The notes beneath the pieces are model-generated. The model was not told the origin of the DNA and did no database searches. It saw only the letters and a list, made by a program, of their open reading frames with translations. This document shows, piece by piece, positions 42,601 to 53,377 of a stretch of 64,000 nucleotides of DNA. Origin of the DNA: Polytrichum commune (taxonomy: Eukaryota > Streptophyta > Polytrichopsida > Polytrichales > Polytrichaceae). Numbering within the stretch: position 1 is the first letter of the stretch; each line of letters opens with the position of its first letter. The stretch spans positions 14,756,001 to 14,820,000 of the forward strand of contig OX485804.1 of assembly GCA_950295325.1 (NCBI GenBank), in the 5' to 3' direction. Both the position numbers and the translations under genes were made by a program.

Positions 42601-44242
42601 CCAACCTTACGGCGACGAGAAGAAAGATAGGCCAGTGGCATTTGCAAGCAGGCAACTCACAACCGCGGAGAGGAATTACTCAACCACGGAAAGGGAATGC
42701 CTAGCCATGGTGTTCAGTGTCAAAAAATTTAGACACTACCTCCTTTTGAACCCGGTAGTATTTTTCGTAGACCACCTCGCTCTCAGATACTTGGTCAACA
42801 AACCAGACCTTAGCGGGCGCTTAGCTAGGTGGGTGTTGCTTCTTGAGGAGTTTGACTACACTGTCGAATATAAGCCGGGTAGGATGCACAAACAAGCTGA
42901 CCATTTGTCCCGCATCTCCAACAAGCTAGGAACTGAAGACATTGAGGACGAATTTCCGGATGCGGACTTGTTTTTGGTAAGTGCAACCACTGAATGGTAT
43001 GGCCACGTTGCGGAGTTCCTTAGCACACAAAGAATGCCCTCGGAACTCAACAAAATTGAGAGAAGAAAGGTCCGAACAAATAGTAGACACTTTGCGATAA
43101 TCGCAAACAGGTTGTATCGACGGGGAGTCGATGGGGTCCTCCGCAGATGCTTGTCATATGCGGAGGTCCCAGAAGCTTTAATAGCCTGCCACGATAGTGA
43201 GTGCGGGGGGCACTTCTCGGGTAGGTTAACTGCCCAAAAGGCGTTGAGGGCCGGTTATTTTTGGCCAACTATGTTCGCGGATGCGCAAGCTCACGCCGCA
43301 AAGTGTGACGCATGCCAAAGGTATTCTAGGAACGACTTGAGGCTAGAATTACCCTTGATTCCATCGCTTCCCCTGACACCCTTCGAGATGTGGGGAATTG
43401 ATTACATAGGACCCGTCCACCCAACATCGCCGCGGAAAATGGCCTACATAATAATCGCGGTAGATTACCTCACGAAATGGGCAGAAGCTAAGGCGGTGAA
43501 GGTAGCAAACGCCGTGACCACTGCGGCATTCTTGCACGAGAACGTGATTGTTCGATTCGGAGTGCCAAAGGTATTGGTCAGTGATCGCGGAACCCACTTT
43601 TTGAACGAATTAATCGAAGCAATGACGGAGGGGTACGGCATTGACCACCGCAAAACCACTCCTTACCACCCTCAAACTAATGGGTTGGCTGAGAGAGTAA
43701 ACCAAACCGTAGTGAGGATCCTACGCAAGACAGTCAACGACAACAAGCGGGACTGGGACGTGAAGCTACCCTCGGCGCTATGGGCTTATAGGACGACTTT
43801 CAAGGTGACAACCAACCAAACGCCGTTTGCCCTTGTATATGGGATTGAAGCAGTGCTCCCAATTGAGTTGGAGATCCCCTCTTTGCGAATTGCAGTTGAT
43901 TCACGACTTACGGTAGCCGAGTCACTAGCAGATAGGTTGCTAATGTTAGAGAGTCTTAGCGAGCGACGACGAGCTAGTGTGCAACATCTCGAGGCAATGC
44001 AACGGAGGCGCAAGGCCGTCTTCGACAAACGACACAAGGTAAGAACTTTGCAACCCGGGACGTTGGTGATGCTCCAAGATGCGAGGAAACTGGAGTTCCC
44101 AGGTAAGTTTGACGCCTTGTGGTTGGGCCCCTTTTGGATCACGAATGTGTATGACAATAATTCGGTTCAATTGGCTACACTTGATGGCACATATTTCCCT
44201 ACGCGAACTAACGGGGGTCGGTGTAAGTTGTATAATGTGTGA
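39656..44242 (+). CDS. pol: Retrotransposon X Pol polyprotein
   Basis: 1528 residues. About 1-200 is the Asn/Gln-rich Gag remainder. Protease: LVDGGSGINIMPLSTLEKLG with Asp326. Reverse transcriptase: VCIDYRKLNAATQKDHFPLP, LVMPFGLCNGPSAFQ and the active-site pair Asp825-Asp826 in VFIDDF. RNase H: FHVYCDASSVAVGAALC with Asp971. Integrase: an HHCC finger (H...H...CDACQRYS) and a DDE core at Asp1249 (WGIDYIGP), Asp1310 (SDRGTHF) and Glu1346 (NGLAERVNQ), spacing D-35-E. It ends WLGPFWITNVYDNN...LYNV without a chromodomain. All catalytic residues are present. The annotated Met is just after the TAG and is unlikely to be the native start. Confidence 0.9.
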   Translation: MGRNQPNRFNNGPQVAQQGNTFNNSPNEGNPFYGYQMNQGQAYGLNGQYTDNPPQHLMGSGQDTNQQWAQNMNGPPTSQGPLNLGHAQTQDARFIDNNRASTSCSAPFLPIPNDSHSNFISHELADSSLRAILVPPKKLKQKIDVAVVTRAQKRAQTVMGEGSEKSNEYEKSPKFAELPEFLQNAALKAKVPTTSLEPNPDDEPVEEPLLEEEEDLFRFVDTRDTWGNGLPANFPPKPRPSRAFNPAEDYDLWSDLCSLRANISLAQLIQVAPALRKEFKEGATQVRKAKIPTMAVEVRRTPLGDEGPIEVEVEIMDKIIPHTLVDGGSGINIMPLSTLEKLGLELTGPSPFVINVADQRQVTPLGQVKDCLMKVGGEVYTITFQVLRLPVTSKSYPILLGRDWLRRANATTEWSTGTSQITFGPPHNRTTTRIALRKPSTEFTESDLPKSKPEPNIVSVDLANQTLGTKTHLGPVKDMGPGLYGWEDTGEFTAWMELNPEETSTHTQVYTISATWDTSLGYPGFTLLADDLSIESVYALEIDGTQPMTLEDLLLEEDIMPSLHFRNTSTGIQVGHDFASYPSVPNDWYKGPTNPTRVSDADWQEIDVSLPGEEPKSIKMGSQLSPGEIAEYSKLVVEFRDIFAWSYKDLKGIPPHLAQHSIPLIPGAKPIRQKERRMNPRLQLVVKAELEKLLEAGFIRPVEITDWVSPMVLVKKKNGKLRVCIDYRKLNAATQKDHFPLPFINQILDEVAGHELYTFMDGYSGYNQVSINPKDYHKTAFTRPWGTFIYLVMPFGLCNGPSAFQRVVTAVFFELLHLTMSVFIDDFSTQTTKVAHLEALRACFVKCRANGITLNPSKMYVAVTRGVLLGYVVSKTGKEPDPEKIEVITNLEPPTTVKGIQSVLGHFGWYRDIMSDYATAALPLTNLTRKETRYVWTPECQVGFDALKAKLTSYPCLVPPNWDVPFHVYCDASSVAVGAALCQPYGDEKKDRPVAFASRQLTTAERNYSTTERECLAMVFSVKKFRHYLLLNPVVFFVDHLALRYLVNKPDLSGRLARWVLLLEEFDYTVEYKPGRMHKQADHLSRISNKLGTEDIEDEFPDADLFLVSATTEWYGHVAEFLSTQRMPSELNKIERRKVRTNSRHFAIIANRLYRRGVDGVLRRCLSYAEVPEALIACHDSECGGHFSGRLTAQKALRAGYFWPTMFADAQAHAAKCDACQRYSRNDLRLELPLIPSLPLTPFEMWGIDYIGPVHPTSPRKMAYIIIAVDYLTKWAEAKAVKVANAVTTAAFLHENVIVRFGVPKVLVSDRGTHFLNELIEAMTEGYGIDHRKTTPYHPQTNGLAERVNQTVVRILRKTVNDNKRDWDVKLPSALWAYRTTFKVTTNQTPFALVYGIEAVLPIELEIPSLRIAVDSRLTVAESLADRLLMLESLSERRRASVQHLEAMQRRRKAVFDKRHKVRTLQPGTLVMLQDARKLEFPGKFDALWLGPFWITNVYDNNSVQLATLDGTYFPTRTNGGRCKLYNV

Positions 44243-44775
44243 CAGGTGCAACTAGCGGATTAAATACGATGTGATACCTTTAGACCCAAGGCAAAGGCGG
44301 AGGGTTTCCAATTCCTGCAATAGGTGCTAGGTTAGAGGTCGGCCCTCCGTGGTCATTGTTTGAAGGAAACCAGTAGGGGGACCTTCTTTCTTCAGCGCCT
44401 GGGAATTGCTCTTGTAGTCCGAACTCTCTCCGAAAAGGAAGGAAGCGGGTTGAAAGTTTTTTCTTCTATAGCTCCAAGTTGCTCCCGCAAGGCGGAGGGG
44501 GTGTCCTAGATAGACACAAACCCAGTCCGGTGGGGGAGTGTGGCGGCTTTGAAGTGTTTTTTGGCTTTAGTATAGTACTATCTTTTTTTTCTCTCATCTT
44601 CACAACTTTGAAAGGATAAGATGCAAGTAATGATAAGAAAAACAAAAAAAAAAAAACAAAAATATATGTGTAAGTGGTTGTGTGCATGCAGGTGACCGTG
44701 TACCCAGGATTGGCGTGCGAGCAAGAGCTGGTGTTCGTAGCGCTCGAACGAGCAGCTCCCCTGATGGCCGACATA
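44243..44775. other. X region between pol and 3' LTR
   Basis: No gene. A purine-rich tract GGTGGGGGAG at 44530-44538 could be the polypurine tract, but it lies about 240 bases before LTR2 rather than next to it. An A-rich run occurs at 44640-44665. Confidence 0.45.
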
Positions 44776-47616
44776 TGTGAACCCTTTGAGTGGTCCACCA
44801 CTCTGCGGGATCACTTTTAGTTAGAATGTTAGCATTAAAAGTTAGAATTGATAGGGAATTTAGGAAAAATTAGTTCATTTAGCATTTAGCATAGAAGAAG
44901 GAAGGTCAAAATGAAACTAAGTAGTGCTAGAAGATAGCAAAGTAGAAAAAATGTGCTAGCTAGTAAAAACAACTAGCTAAGCAAATATTAGTAGATGCTA
45001 GCTATTAAGCAAATGTTAGTAAATGCTAGCTAAGCAAGTGTTAGTTTATTAGTAGTGTGAGGCACACAAGACTATTAGAGGTGGTTTAGGTAAGAAGATA
45101 AAATCGGCGTGAAGAATTTTGAAGACAAAAAAGAAAGAGAGCAAGGGGGATACTTGCCCACTTGCCCCCTTGCCAACTCGATGGCGGAAAAATTAGAAAG
45201 ATTTCTAAAGGTTTTTTGTCGGAGCCACCTCGGCGAGAGGGTGGCAACCTCAACCGGGAAAACCCCCGAGCCAAAATTTCGGGAAAGGGTTTGAAAAATG
45301 GATCCGGTGGAGGAGGGGTCCAACCCTTTTGTGAGAGGGTTTAAAAACCCCTCCTTCCACCTTGTAGCTCTCTCTCTTTCTCTAGTTTTTGGGCGAAGCC
45401 CTGCTTCAATGTAGTTAGGAAAAAATCCTTTAGCATGTATTCTCAATGGTCTAAAAGAAAGGCTTGAGAACCTCCTCTACTCTCTCTCTCCTAGTTAGGT
45501 TGTATGTTTATTAACACACCAATAAAATTATTCCTTCTTTTGTAGAGGTAGGTTGGATGGTAGAGTTTTGAGTAGAGGCATTATAGACCTCATCTGCCAA
45601 TGCCCTGAAGGCTTAGTTCAAAAGCTAGAACAAGATACTTATCATTTTTCTCTTAGAGAGATTTCATATAGCTATCCATAGCCGTTTCCCATTTGTGATT
45701 TGGTTGAGATGACAATTAGTTATGGATTTTCAAAGATGGAGTAGAAAAACTGGGTGGTCTTGTGGGTAGCGGCTGCTGGATCAGACCTGCGAGCCCAATA
45801 GGAATTTTAATTCCAAGAAATTATATTTTTCCCAAGTAGAACTTTTGTGTAGCTTTCCAAAATGGCTTAGAACATTTGATTTGAGCATGAATTGAATTAG
45901 ATATGAATTGTGCAAGATGGGACACATAGTTTGAGAACTTTTGGTTGACTGCTGCATTACAGAGGACCTGCTGGGTTCACTTCGGCTTACCTTTCTAATC
46001 ACATATTTTTATCAAATACATCTTTTTAATATCTCTCCAGGGTCATATAGAACGTTTGATTTGACTAAGATTTGAATTAGATATGAATGGTTGAAGGCGA
46101 GATACATAGTTTAAGCCTTCTTGATTGACTGCTGTGTTACAAGGAGTCCGCTGAATTTCTATTAGCTTAACCTGCTGATGTCATAATTTTTTCTAGTTAG
46201 AGCTTGTTCATAGCTTTCCAATGGTATAAGGAAAGCCTAGATCCAAGTAGTAAGGAATGTGCTATGAATTTTTGAAGTTAGAAGGTAGATAGGTGGGTTG
46301 GAAGGGTCGGTTGAATCGACCTCACACTTCCAACCCTCATAACTTTTGCATTTCTTATCCGATTAGAGTGATTTTTAGATCATTGGAAAAAGATAATTTG
46401 GTGCACTAAGTATAAATATTATGCTTAGGATTAAATTACAGGGCAGAATAACACTTTATATTTTAATTGTTAACTAAGGTACGCTTACTACCAAACTAGT
46501 TACAAAGAAGGAGGCAAGGTCGACGCTCGGAAAGTGGAGCAAGGAAGGAGGTAGCGGCTCGGCCTACATCAAGCCCAAATCAACCGAGGAAAATTGAGGT
46601 AAATTAACTAACCTTAAGCCTTCCATTTAGGATCGGAGGGAGCACGGCTAAGGTACGCATCTCTAAACCCACTCACCTATCTCGTAAGGTCAAGTGGCTT
46701 GACCACTTGACCGCCAAGGGAGTACCCAATTCCATTGTTTTCGGGGCCCTTGGTATGTTTTGTGGTAGTAGCTTCATTTATTAGCAAGTTTCGTGTGTGG
46801 TAAGTCGGATTAATCACCGACACGACCACTCTGAATGTTGTTGGTGGAAAGGTGGGGTTAATGACCCGCGAATCCACTATTATGTTGTTGGCCCCATAGA
46901 TTGGGAGTAATGGCCCCAATTTATGAAGATTGCGCAACAGGTTGAACCTACAGGTCGCCCGTCACCCTGGTCCCATTGAGTTGCATTTCGTGGTCTATCC
47001 AGTGTAAACACATTTAACAATCAAAACATACCAAATAAATCGTAAACCCTTGTTGGCAAGAGACCCGAGGTAAGGGGTGATGCCTAATATGTTAATGTAG
47101 TGAGTTAGGACGTGCAAACAAAAGTAAGTAATTAAGAAGGAATTTGTGTGAAGGGTGGGACTTAGGCCAAGTTCCCCCGCTTAGAAAACTAAATAGAACT
47201 AAATAAAGAAATAGGAAGAATTGAATGGTCCATCAAATTGTCGTTATTCCGTTCGTTGAGTTAGGGTGGTATGAGTCACACCCGGTTGGGTGTATCAGAA
47301 CCATCCCAATTCACAAATTAGGATTGCCTTGGTTTCAAGGCTGGTGCGTCTGCGCGTAGAATAGGTTGTAGGTTAAGGTTAGAACTAGATATGAAATTGG
47401 TTAGTGGAGTTTAAAGCCACACTAGTAAAAAACTAAGGCCTAACCTCCGGAGGTACTACGACGCATATTTAATCTCCCTTAAAAATCTAACTACTCACGT
47501 TATACACCTATCATCCGGGTTCGGCTTGGGCGCCTGCAAATGCAGGCCACCTTCACCGAAGGGCTTGTGTGATACTTTTAGGCTCCCTCGAAAGGGGGTG
47601 GCCCAAAAGTACCACA
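44776..47616 (+). mobile_element. LTR2, 3' LTR of X (2841 bp)
   Basis: Same length as LTR1 with no indel between them. Left neighbour is X internal sequence (GACATA). Right flank is CACTT, which matches the left flank of LTR1 rather than any flank of X. TGTGAACCC start and GTACCACA end are intact. Confidence 0.85.
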
Positions 47617-50577
47617 CACTTCCATGATCACCATGGTAGAAAGACTCTAGATCATGATTGCCATTCGCATTCTTGGGAAACAATAGTGGTCAATTTGGTG
47701 ACTGGACTAATCAATTTGAACCTGCTTTACTGAAAGAATTGGACCACTGTGGCAGTGTGGCTAATTAAGGGCACATATGTAGAGTAATAAAATGAAACTA
47801 CTGCACATATCACATAAATATTTGCTAACAAACAGCGAAATGGGTAACATTTGCCTTCTAAAACACTATGAACTATGTTTGCAAACGTAGATCCAAATAA
47901 TTCGACAAACATAGTCTCAATCCAGAACTTAATATGAAAAATACAAACTATGATAGTGTTAATGTATCAATATTGAAAAGCTATAAATCCATGCCAAAAA
48001 TTGTATCAATATTGCAATATTGCAGACTTGCAAAGCTATATCTCCATTCCAAAAATTGTAGACCCCCTCTGCACTCACTTACCCATGTTCACATTTTATA
48101 TGAACCATCGTCATGGTTGAGGACACTCACCTGGACTGTACTCGTGCTCAGTCTTTGTCTCTACCGATTCCTCCGAACCCACCATGTCTTGAAGATCTTT
48201 CCGAGCCTCCAAGGTTGCAATTTTCCGCAGTACTCTGTGGCTGCGGCGCATTCATACCCCCGGTGCCGCCTGCCTAGCGATCGAAGCTGACTTTAGTGCG
48301 CCGAAGTTGTCACGCTTGCATTGAGCACAATGGATAGCATGCAACAATCTCTTAATAATTGAACGATACAAAATGAACAATACATAATGAACGATACAAA
48401 ATGCACTGTACATCATGACGGATACAAACCTTCATCACACCGCATTCTCAGCATATCAGAATCACCTCCCTAAATCAGCTAAGCATCGCTCGCTTATGAG
48501 AAAATAAGTGTGTCTTCACTAAGTAAAAATCAAGACTAAGTTGAATGTGGGATATTTTTGTAGAATATCCACTTTCCCCTGTCAAAGCATGCCAGTTGCC
48601 ACATGGGTCAGAAAGGAAATTTAGAGGACAATGACACCATGCAACAACATCTCAACACCATCAACATAGATGAACATAGTTCATCTTCATGAACTCAAGT
48701 ATGACACATGCAAATTGGAATTCTAGATCCTTTCGCAAGTTTACTGCTTGATTTTTAAATGCATGTTAGTATACAAATAGTTTGGGCCATAAAATATTTC
48801 GTCCTGACCAATGTGGCATGATAGAATTATCGTGGCTTGTTCTAAAGATCGTGTATGTTACAGGATTGGAATATGTACATAATGTATAACGATGTGACTA
48901 CTTATTCTCTTTAAAATACATTGGCTAGAACATAGTTCTAAAATACTTCACATAATTACAAAATATATATAATACTAATGCCTTTAGTATTGACAATTTT
49001 TTTGAATTTATGATATATTAAGTACATTTTTTGGCCGATAATGCAAGATGCTTTTGATTAGTCCAGCATTGATCTTAATTTAAGAACATTATGGTTTTCT
49101 ATGTCCACCTCTGGGTTTAATCTCTAATTAGAAAAGAAACAAATATGTTCTATATATCAAAATGAAGATGTCATTTCCTTCAATAAATGTTCAATCAGAC
49201 AATCAATGTGTTCTATGATTATGTGAAAACCACAAAACATACAATCTTTATCATATTTCACAACACTAGAAGTACTCCCACTCCCTATTCAATCAACCAA
49301 TATGATACTCATCCCTCCATAGATTGAATTTTTTGAGGACCTACCTACTGTGATAGTACAAATGCACGAGTATGTGTATGTGTTGAAGTCTTGAAATAAG
49401 TAAAACTGAGTTGAAGTTTGAGATATTGAAGTAGAGATAATAGACATGAATGAAATATAGTATGTACAATGTCATGAAGAGGTAGACATATCAAACCAGC
49501 ATAGGTAGAGCTTTCAAATCACCCAAACACAATGCTTCGATAACATAATCCATTTGTCAACTATCAAAGGATTTTGGCATTCATACCAGACATGTATGTA
49601 AATATTGAGATAAAGAAAACATAAATCAATGCCACCTACAAATTTTATATCAATTAGTGTAGACATCTAGTACTTAATTTTGCATAATTATTAAAGTGGG
49701 TTGCATCAATTCGAGAGTTGCTTGGAACTGAGGTGGACCAAATAATCTAGCCATTTGTGACCATAAATGATAATCATCAACAACTCACCACTCCCACGTC
49801 ACTCATGCAACCAACCCACTTAAAACAAAGTGCTTGTCTATTGTAGAAAAATATTAATATGAAATGTGCACTCAAAAATCAACAAACTTGGAACACCACC
49901 TTACTCCATGACACACATTATTTTGAATACAAGTAAACAACTTCGATGTAAATCCTTACACATTGATTGACCTTATTCGTAAAAGGCTGGGTGAAATACA
50001 AAAAAATAATCCAAGTTTTATAGAATTTATGTTCTTGTATGGTTTGTTTCTACCATGTTAGGACATATTAATGGACAAAGAGTGAAAGATTTTTTCCTTC
50101 TATTCTTGGCTTCACCAAAGTTTAGTCTCAAATTTGATTTCTTTTCTTTTCTTTTGGGAACATGCAAATTGAGCTTACAAATTTGTTGGTGGACCTAGCA
50201 TGTCTATATTCAAAATATTTGTTAAAATATGCAAACTTCAAGCTCACACTCAAGACAAGATGCACCTCCAAACACCGGATGGTTGCCCCCAACCTTCTAA
50301 GAATAACTTTATTATTTTATTATCAGAATTCATATTCAGCTCAAATTGGTGCGGATGCTCCATAGTTTTAGCATGGTAAACACTAATTAAAATACACAGT
50401 GTGGCGTCTCAATTTTGAGATACCAATCAACTCTTATTATCACCATGGTTGCTCAAAGAATTCCCAAAAAAATCACAACCATATGTACATGAGTATTGAC
50501 GAGGACATTGCACACTCTTCTCTGTCTACATATATATCTTTCCAAAGGAAGTCATAACGTACCTGATAAGACCGTCT
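47617..50577. other. AT-rich non-coding stretch
   Basis: Only a weak exon candidate at 48131-48264. The rest has low-complexity AT content and short ACAAAATGAACAATACA repeats near 48360-48420. If LTR flanks are re-paired this is the continuation of element 2. Confidence 0.5.
48131..48264 (-). CDS. Possible exon, unknown protein
   Basis: The - strand frame starts MRRSHRVLRKIATLEARKDL and runs to TKTEHEYSPG at a GTGAGT donor (boundary 48131). GC is higher than in the neighbourhood. It could be an early exon of the element 2 gene, which runs in this direction if the flanks are re-paired. No domain. Confidence 0.25.
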
Positions 50578-50802
50578 CACTAGAAGAAATCTTGTCCATT
50601 TCAACCGAGGCCATCGCGACTCGTGCACCCAAAAAATGCATAAACAAATCAATTTGTTGGCACCCGGAAGGTACCCGTGGTGTACCCATGGAGGGTGCCC
50701 CCCCGGTTGCCAACCAAATTGATTTGTTTATGCATTTTTTGGGTGCGAGTTGTGATGGCCTAGTCGCAAGGCCGGTTGAAATGGACAAGATTTCTTCTAG
50801 TG
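50578..50802. mobile_element. CACTA-type foldback MITE (225 bp)
   Basis: Starts CACTAGAAGAAATCTTGTCC and ends with its near-perfect inverse, GGACAAGATTTCTTCTAGTG. The two arms (about 87 and 95 bases) pair almost fully around a short GC-rich loop near 50665-50705 (GGTACCCGTGG...). TCT occurs on both sides (50575-50577 and 50803-50805), the 3-bp duplication typical of CACTA elements. Overlapping frames on both strands only reflect the palindrome. Confidence 0.85.
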
Positions 50803-51684
50803 TCTTCAGCTGCTCTCCTGAGAATTTAACACGTGTACCAATCTTCCAATTTCCAGGAGTATACAAATCATAACTGCAAGGCTTTCCAGAGCATGTAACA
50901 TTCGTGGAATGCAATCAACTGTAGTTTAGCAGAAAGGACACTCGAACCGGCTTCACGGTTCTAACACACTACACCCAGAGCATACACAATTGGGATTAGA
51001 ATTAGTAGAAGTACACTACTCACCCAGTCTCCTACTGAAGCAGATGTTACTGGAATTGCTTTACCTAGTAGATACAAGATTACTAGGGATTTATTGCAGT
51101 AAATACTACCTGACAAGTTGGAAGGCAAGAATGGTTGGCACGCCCCTGAGTTCATTTACATTTACGTCAGTGACATGCATGACATAAGAGCAAAAAATGA
51201 TTGACATCAAATAGCCACCTTGTGATGAGTTCAACATTCAGGACCGAGGGCGTGTTACAATAGTTATGTCATAACAAGCCTGCTTCAACCTTCAGACACT
51301 GGATCAAACGCACTCATTGGTCACCGGCACACGAAGTCTACAGTGTCGATACAGACAACTCGTAGTATTATATTGTACCAATATCTATTGACTGTGAGGC
51401 AGAACCTCAACAAACGTTACAGTAGCACCAAATTGCAGAAGTAACTCAATCGGTTGAACGCTTTACTCAGAATATTTACCAAACAAGGAAGAAATATGGG
51501 GGGCGAGCAAAAGATCGCTGGTTCCAGCTTTAGCATGACCTGGGCATGGAACTCAAATACCGATATTGAAAACAATAAATGATATACATACATAATGTAA
51601 CATCTGCTACAGTAAGAGAGTGGGTGATGCGACACTTGAGTAGCGTAATCGAATAAGATTGAGAGTTTCACGTACAGAAATTTC
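50803..51684. other. Non-coding stretch
   Basis: No gene or clear repeat is supported; short frames lack conserved motifs. Confidence 0.4.
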
Positions 51685-52530
51685 GCCTTGTACTATTGAT
51701 TTGGAGTTACAATATACAAACCATTTAAAGTAATTGGACATAAAGACCGCTAAATGGGACTTAATGGACACTCTTCTTGACCCGCCATGTTGTGCAGGAG
51801 ACATGTAGGTTCTAAACGATTGATAGACCTAGTGTATGCCCACCGACTACATAAGTGCGGGAAGAAAGAGAAGAACCACAGTAAACATATCAACAACATA
51901 CCATATGAGCCGTGACTGTGATCATCTTATCCTTTCAAAGCAAGTGACATCGAAAACATAACACAATTCCCGTACTATTGATTTGAAGTTACGAAATGTA
52001 ACCATGGAAAATAATCGGAGACGAAGACCGTTAAATGGGACTTAGATGACACTCTTCTTCACCCGCCATGCTGTCCAGCAGATATTTAGGTTCTAGACGA
52101 TTGTTAGACTTAGAATCCACATCCACGTCCACATCGACTACTTAATGTGGGAAGAAGGAATCGAACTACAGTAAATATGTCAACCACAAATCAAATGAAT
52201 CGTGCTCGTGATCATTTCATTCTTTTAGAGCAAGTCATACCAGTAAAAGCATAACACAAAGCCTGTGCAACATACAAACCATTGAAAGTAATCAGAGACA
52301 AACAACGCTTAATGGGACTTTTATGAAACTCTTCTTGACTGGCCATACTGTCCAGAAGACATGTAGGTTTTGACGATTGATAGACCTAGTGTGTGCACAT
52401 CGACTACATAAATGTCGGAAGAAACAGACAAACCATAGTAAACATGTCAACGATATACCAAATGAGTCGTGCTTGTGATCATTATTTTAGAAGCAAGTAA
52501 TTGCAAAAACATAATACAAGGCCCTTATAG
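51685..52530. repeat. Degenerate ~285-bp tandem repeat, three copies
   Basis: Units begin near 51685, 51968 and 52255. Each holds ATGGGACTTA..GACACTCTTCTT, CCGCCAT.CTGT, TAGGTTCTA.ACGATTG.TAGA and GTGATCAT segments in the same order. Copies differ by about 15-20 percent by eye. Confidence 0.65.
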
Positions 52531-52730
52531 AAGAGGTTGACATACCGTGTTCATGCTGTGACGACATTGATGCGTCGACAAGAATTGCAGCACGATTTGT
52601 CCGAGATAGTCACATAATGGACAACATCATTGTGTTTTACGTGAAATGTTAGCTGATGTGTTGAAATTCTCTTGAAACTAAGATTATCGTAAGTCACGCA
52701 TCTGTTATTTGTTTCCACATTCCAGTTAAA

Positions 52731-53365
52731 GAAAGCGGGGACATAATGCTATAGCCATGTTGCAGCATGAGCGTAGCACATGTGAAGTGTCAAAATTGTT
52801 GGGTATCTCTCAATCTACATGCTCTAGGATTCATAGAGAATATGTTCCTCATGTAAAGCCTTCAAGAGGAGGGCACCCAAGAAGTATCATCCCTGCTAAA
52901 TGACGAGCGTATGTAAGAGCCATTGCAGTTGGTGGACTAGATAATGTTGTAAACGTGAAGAATGCTTTGAGTGAGCACTTGAATGTGGCGGTGAGCACCA
53001 ACATAATGAGGTGTGCACTTCATGAAGAAGATCTTAGGTCATTAGAGAAGCACAAGAAATCATTGTTGACGGCCAAGAATGTGCATTATAGGTTGGATTT
53101 TGCTGGACATCATCAATATTGGACTATCCATGATTGGTATAAAGTAAATTTTAATGACAAGACTAAGATCAATCAATTTTAGTATGATGGTCGCGCTTGG
53201 TGTTGGGTGAAGGATGGAGAATTTCAATTACAAACTCATCATGTGAGTCAAATGGTTCAACATGGGAGGTGGTGCAATTTTGTGTGGGGTTGTATGACTT
53301 CCATTAGCATAGGTTACATGTGCAAGAAAGAGGGGAAGATGACATGAGCTTTGTATCTTAGCATT
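52731..53365 (+). pseudogene. Tc1/mariner transposase relic, N-terminal and middle part
   Basis: Encodes KRGHNAIAMLQHERST, a helix-turn-helix (EVSKLLGISQSTCSRIHREY) and a GGHPR linker. After a TGA at about 52901 follow NVVNVKNALSEHLNVAVSTN, LTAKNVHYRLDFAGHH and WYKVNFNDKTKIN, where Tc1 enzymes have the first catalytic Asp in SDET. After TAG come YDGRAWCWVKDGEFQLQTHH and VQHGGWCNFVWGCMTS, matching the family's conserved HGG...WGC. The frame ends near ALYLSI at 53365, where element R copy B is inserted (GCATT duplication 53361-53365). It continues at 61064. Several stops make it non-functional. Confidence 0.75.
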
Positions 53366-53377
53366 TGTGGGAACACG
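53366..53377 (-). mobile_element. Last 12 bases of element R copy B
   Basis: TGTGGGAACACG is the inverse of the CGTGTTCCCACA that ends R copy A at 20373. On its outer side is GCATT, repeated at 61064-61068 next to the 5' end of R copy B. On its inner side LTR3 starts at once. Confidence 0.75.

Larger units (their letters stand above)
37543..47616 (+). mobile_element. Ty3/gypsy retrotransposon X (chromodomain-less), with truncated 5' LTR
   Basis: Order: 276-base remnant of the 5' LTR (37543-37818), primer-binding site, gag, pol (protease, reverse transcriptase, RNase H, integrase), 530-base 3' leader and complete 3' LTR (44776-47616). Integrase after RNase H marks Ty3/gypsy; no chromodomain follows integrase, as in the Tat/Athila group. 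gag is broken by a frameshift in a C run and by a TAG, so this copy is probably defective despite an intact pol frame. Confidence 0.85.

Noticed and set aside
50496-50914. Overlapping 120-125-codon frames on both strands
   Set aside because: They arise from the MITE palindrome at 50578-50802 and share residues because the arms are inverse copies.
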